From an uncultured Porphyromonadaceae bacterium (GTDB lineage Bacteria > Bacteroidota > Bacteroidia > Bacteroidales > Muribaculaceae): 8,308 nt of DNA. Where the stretch lies: positions 1 through 8,308 of the forward strand of contig URQP01000099.1 in NCBI GenBank assembly GCA_900550025.1, written 5' to 3'. Both the position numbers and the translations under genes were made by a program. Of this stretch, positions 6,779 through 8,308 are shown in pieces. How positions within the stretch are numbered: the stretch's first letter is position 1; each line of letters starts with the position of its first letter. The notes beneath the pieces were generated by a model, which was given only the letters and a program-made list of their open reading frames with translations, had not been told where the DNA came from and made no database searches.

Positions 6779-6812
6779 TAACAAAACGCACAGTCGCACG
6801 TCTATGATATAA

Positions 6813-7289
6813 ATGGATGCGGAAACTTTCAAAACGATATTCATGCCATTCCGGCATAAACTCTTCGGGATAGCCTTGCGGTTGACAGGCAATTCCGAAG
6901 ATGCCGAGGATGCGGTGCAGGAGGCATACGCGAGGTTCTGGGAGCGGCGTATGACGATAGCAAGGAACGATTCGCCTGAGGCATATTGCGTCGCCACCTT
7001 ACGCAACATCTGCCTTGATATGATACGTCGCCGGCGTGATACAGAACCAGTGGAAAATGCCGCAGCCATATTCATAGCGGTTGTATGCATGATGAAATTG
7101 CAGGAGCCGGAAACAGGCCCGCGCAGCAGCAACATATATGTGGTGACCAATCCGCACGAGGCAAAGAAATTGCTTGAGACTGTCAACGAGAGCTATGCCC
7201 TTCTGTCGGAGCGATGCCGGGCAGCTGTCGCCGAAACCGACAGCATTTTGAATTCAAACATTAAGAATAATATTAAACAGCAACGCTGA
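6813..7289 (+). CDS. ECF-type sigma factor region 2 protein lacking region 4, with an anti-sigma-like tail
   Basis: Residues 6-75 are a clear sigma-70 region 2: FRHKLFGIALRLTGNSEDAE, DAVQEAYARFWERR (33-46, core RNA polymerase binding) and SPEAYCVATLRNICLDMIRRRR (54-75, -10 recognition). A complete ECF sigma factor then has a linker and a helix-turn-helix region 4. Here none is seen in this frame or in either other plus-strand frame. Instead there is a short hydrophobic run AAAIFIAVVCMM (83-94), then YVVTNPHEAKKLLETVNESYALLSERCRAAVAETDSILNS, which resembles the outer part of small membrane anti-sigma factors often found between sigma and DUF4252 genes in Bacteroidales. I infer an in-frame deletion that fused the two genes. 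With 158 residues it is slightly short for an ECF sigma. The TGA overlaps the next start (TGATG). It may be non-functional as a sigma factor or act as a core-binding decoy; 83-94 is short for a true membrane span. Confidence 0.75.
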   Translation: MDAETFKTIFMPFRHKLFGIALRLTGNSEDAEDAVQEAYARFWERRMTIARNDSPEAYCVATLRNICLDMIRRRRDTEPVENAAAIFIAVVCMMKLQEPETGPRSSNIYVVTNPHEAKKLLETVNESYALLSERCRAAVAETDSILNSNIKNNIKQQR

Positions 7290-7690
7290 TGAAACGTATA
7301 ATTTCCATATTACTTGTACTTGCGGTTGCATTTTCTTCAATGCCGGCAACCGCGCAACGCAACCAAATCATAAAGGAAATCTGTGACATGCCGGACGCGA
7401 AAGTGATTTATGTGTCATCGGAAATGGCAGAAATGGCGGGGGAGTTCGGCGATGACATAATGCCGGCCGAGATAAACGGCATATACATAATAGCATCGTC
7501 GGTCACAGAAGCAATCAAAAAGAAAATCGAGGGTCTGCTCGCCGACAAACGGTATAAAGTATTAATGCAGGCAAAAAACGGAGAGAGTTTAAGCTCGCAG
7601 CTCGTCCGCAAAGACAAATCCGGGAAAATCATAGAGTCGATAATGGTAAATATGGGCGGAAACAAGGTTTCCATAATTTACGCTGAATAG
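7289..7690 (+). CDS. Secreted DUF4252-like protein
   Basis: The protein has 133 residues. An N-terminal signal peptide shows basic KR, a hydrophobic core IISILLVLAVAF and a likely cleavage after ATA (about residue 22), giving a mature protein of about 110 residues. There is no lipobox cysteine, so it is probably periplasmic rather than a lipoprotein. The mature part follows the DUF4252 pattern: KVIYVSSEMAEMA, a NGIYIIAS strand, a helix AIKKKIEGLL, YKVLMQAKNGE and GKIIESIMVNMGGNKVSIIYAE. The molecular function of this family is not established; in Bacteroidales it is repeatedly found downstream of ECF sigma / anti-sigma genes. The ATG shares base 7289 with the upstream TGA, so translation is probably coupled. 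No plus-strand terminator is visible before the convergent amidase gene. Family assignment is by pattern recognition. Confidence 0.75.
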   Translation: MKRIISILLVLAVAFSSMPATAQRNQIIKEICDMPDAKVIYVSSEMAEMAGEFGDDIMPAEINGIYIIASSVTEAIKKKIEGLLADKRYKVLMQAKNGESLSSQLVRKDKSGKIIESIMVNMGGNKVSIIYAE

Positions 7691-7718
7691 TCGGAACCCA
7701 ATCACACCAATTCACTGG

Positions 7719-7739
7719 AAAAAGCATCCGGGAAGATGC
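7719..7739 (-). terminator. Probable intrinsic terminator of the amidase gene
   Basis: On the minus strand, gcatc (7739-7735), loop ttcccg, gatgc (7728-7724), then five T (7723-7719). The stem is 5 bp, or 6 with a U-G pair. It lies 10 bases after the TAG stop of the amidase gene. A short stem makes it moderate in strength; on the plus strand no T-run follows. Confidence 0.6.
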
Positions 7740-7748
7740 AAATGCCGG

Positions 7749-8308
7749 CTACTTCTCTATATGGAAGCGGTCGGCATCATGCAGTACCGGGAACTTCTCG
7801 CGGAATCCGCGAAGCCATTCCATGTCAATATCGGCTGTAATGCACCCTGTCTCGCCATCGCGCAACTCGGACATCACATTTCCATAGGGATGAATTATCA
7901 CGCTATGTCCCGGATAGCGGCATATAGGGTCATCTCCCACACGATTTGCTCCGACAACATAACACTGGTTTTCCACCGCACGGGCTCTCAACAGCAAATC
8001 CCACGCCGCAATACGGTTGACCGGCCAACTCGCCGCATACACGGCAAGGTCGTAATCGCCACAGTTGCGCGACCACACCGGAAAACGCAAATCGTAGCAC
8101 ACCTGCAACAATATTCTCACGCCTCTGAAACATATCACCCTGCGCCTGTTGCCGGGTGAATAATGCAGGTTCTCCCCGCTGTAGCCGAACAAATGCCGCT
8201 TGTCGTAATGTGCAACAATTCCATCCGGCTGAACAAAATACATCCGGTTGAAAAACATTTCTCCGCTCTTCACAGCCACGCTTCCCGTGACAGCCGCGTT
8301 TTTCTCCT
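7749..8308 (-). CDS. Carbon-nitrogen hydrolase, YafV-type omega-amidase, 5'-truncated by the window edge
   Basis: The nitrilase superfamily member YafV hydrolyses 2-oxoglutaramate or 2-oxosuccinamate to the 2-oxo acid and ammonia, a repair or salvage step after glutamine transamination; it is cytoplasmic. The frame stays open from 8306 to the TAG at 7751-7749 (185 visible codons). The GTG at 8279 is therefore not the true start, because in-frame family sequence (AAVTGS, then NRMYFVQPDG) runs through it. Visible catalytic elements are the lysine of HYDKRHLF and the nucleophile cysteine of LLQVCYDLRFPVWSRN. The catalytic glutamate lies in the missing N-terminus. ASWP, AWDLLLRARAVENQCYVVGANRVG, YPGHSVIIHPYGNVM and the ending FREKFPVLHDADRF fit YafV closely. 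The missing part should be about 70-80 residues. It converges on the DUF4252 gene with a 58-base gap and has its own terminator. Confidence 0.9.
   Translation of the reverse strand, partial: EKNAAVTGSVAVKSGEMFFNRMYFVQPDGIVAHYDKRHLFGYSGENLHYSPGNRRRVICFRGVRILLQVCYDLRFPVWSRNCGDYDLAVYAASWPVNRIAAWDLLLRARAVENQCYVVGANRVGDDPICRYPGHSVIIHPYGNVMSELRDGETGCITADIDMEWLRGFREKFPVLHDADRFHIEK

Noticed and set aside
7038..7287. Sigma region 4 hidden in another frame by a frameshift
   Set aside because: Both other plus-strand frames have stops and no helix-turn-helix-like sequence over this stretch.

Overview
The window comes from a Bacteroidales-type bacterium (Bacteroidota), probably a gut or host-associated relative of Bacteroides, Prevotella or the Muribaculaceae. 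The evidence is a GLUG/BIG2 surface protein, a DUF4252-type secreted protein, a textbook Bacteroidota promoter (TTTG-N19-TAnnTTTG), AT-rich leaders without Shine-Dalgarno sites, and the mtaB / lipid A acyltransferase / glycosyltransferase gene order. The genus cannot be fixed from this sequence alone.

Layout. Bases 1-2891 (+) hold the 3' part of a large exported repeat protein: a GLUG block, an Ig-like spacer, a second GLUG block, four BIG2 Ig-like domains in an exact 255-nt register, and a C-terminal sorting-like domain. A strong intrinsic terminator follows (2914-2947). Bases 2948-3440 lie between convergent genes and hold no credible gene. They are dense in small hairpins: an inverted pair of related two-hairpin units (3023-3090 and 3211-3277), further hairpins, and a tandem heptamer array (3397-3424).

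Bases 3441-6666 (-) form a tight operon transcribed right to left: mtaB (tRNA ct6A/t6A37 methylthiotransferase), an LpxL/HtrB-like lipid A acyltransferase, and a family 2 glycosyltransferase, joined by ATGA and TAATG overlaps. Its promoter lies just upstream of mtaB, and the last two genes suggest cell-envelope (LPS) assembly. Facing away from it, bases 6813-7690 (+) hold an ECF-type sigma gene with region 2 but no region 4, translationally coupled to a small secreted DUF4252-like protein. Bases 7749-8308 (-) hold the 3' part of a YafV-type omega-amidase, followed by a likely terminator.

Most unusual points: (1) the sigma gene appears to be an in-frame join of sigma region 2 to the tail of what looks like its anti-sigma factor; (2) the inverted hairpin pair shows compensatory stem changes, which points to selected or replicated structure; (3) the first ~200 bases are about 24% G+C while the same open frame continues at about 45%, suggesting a mosaic gene or an assembly join.
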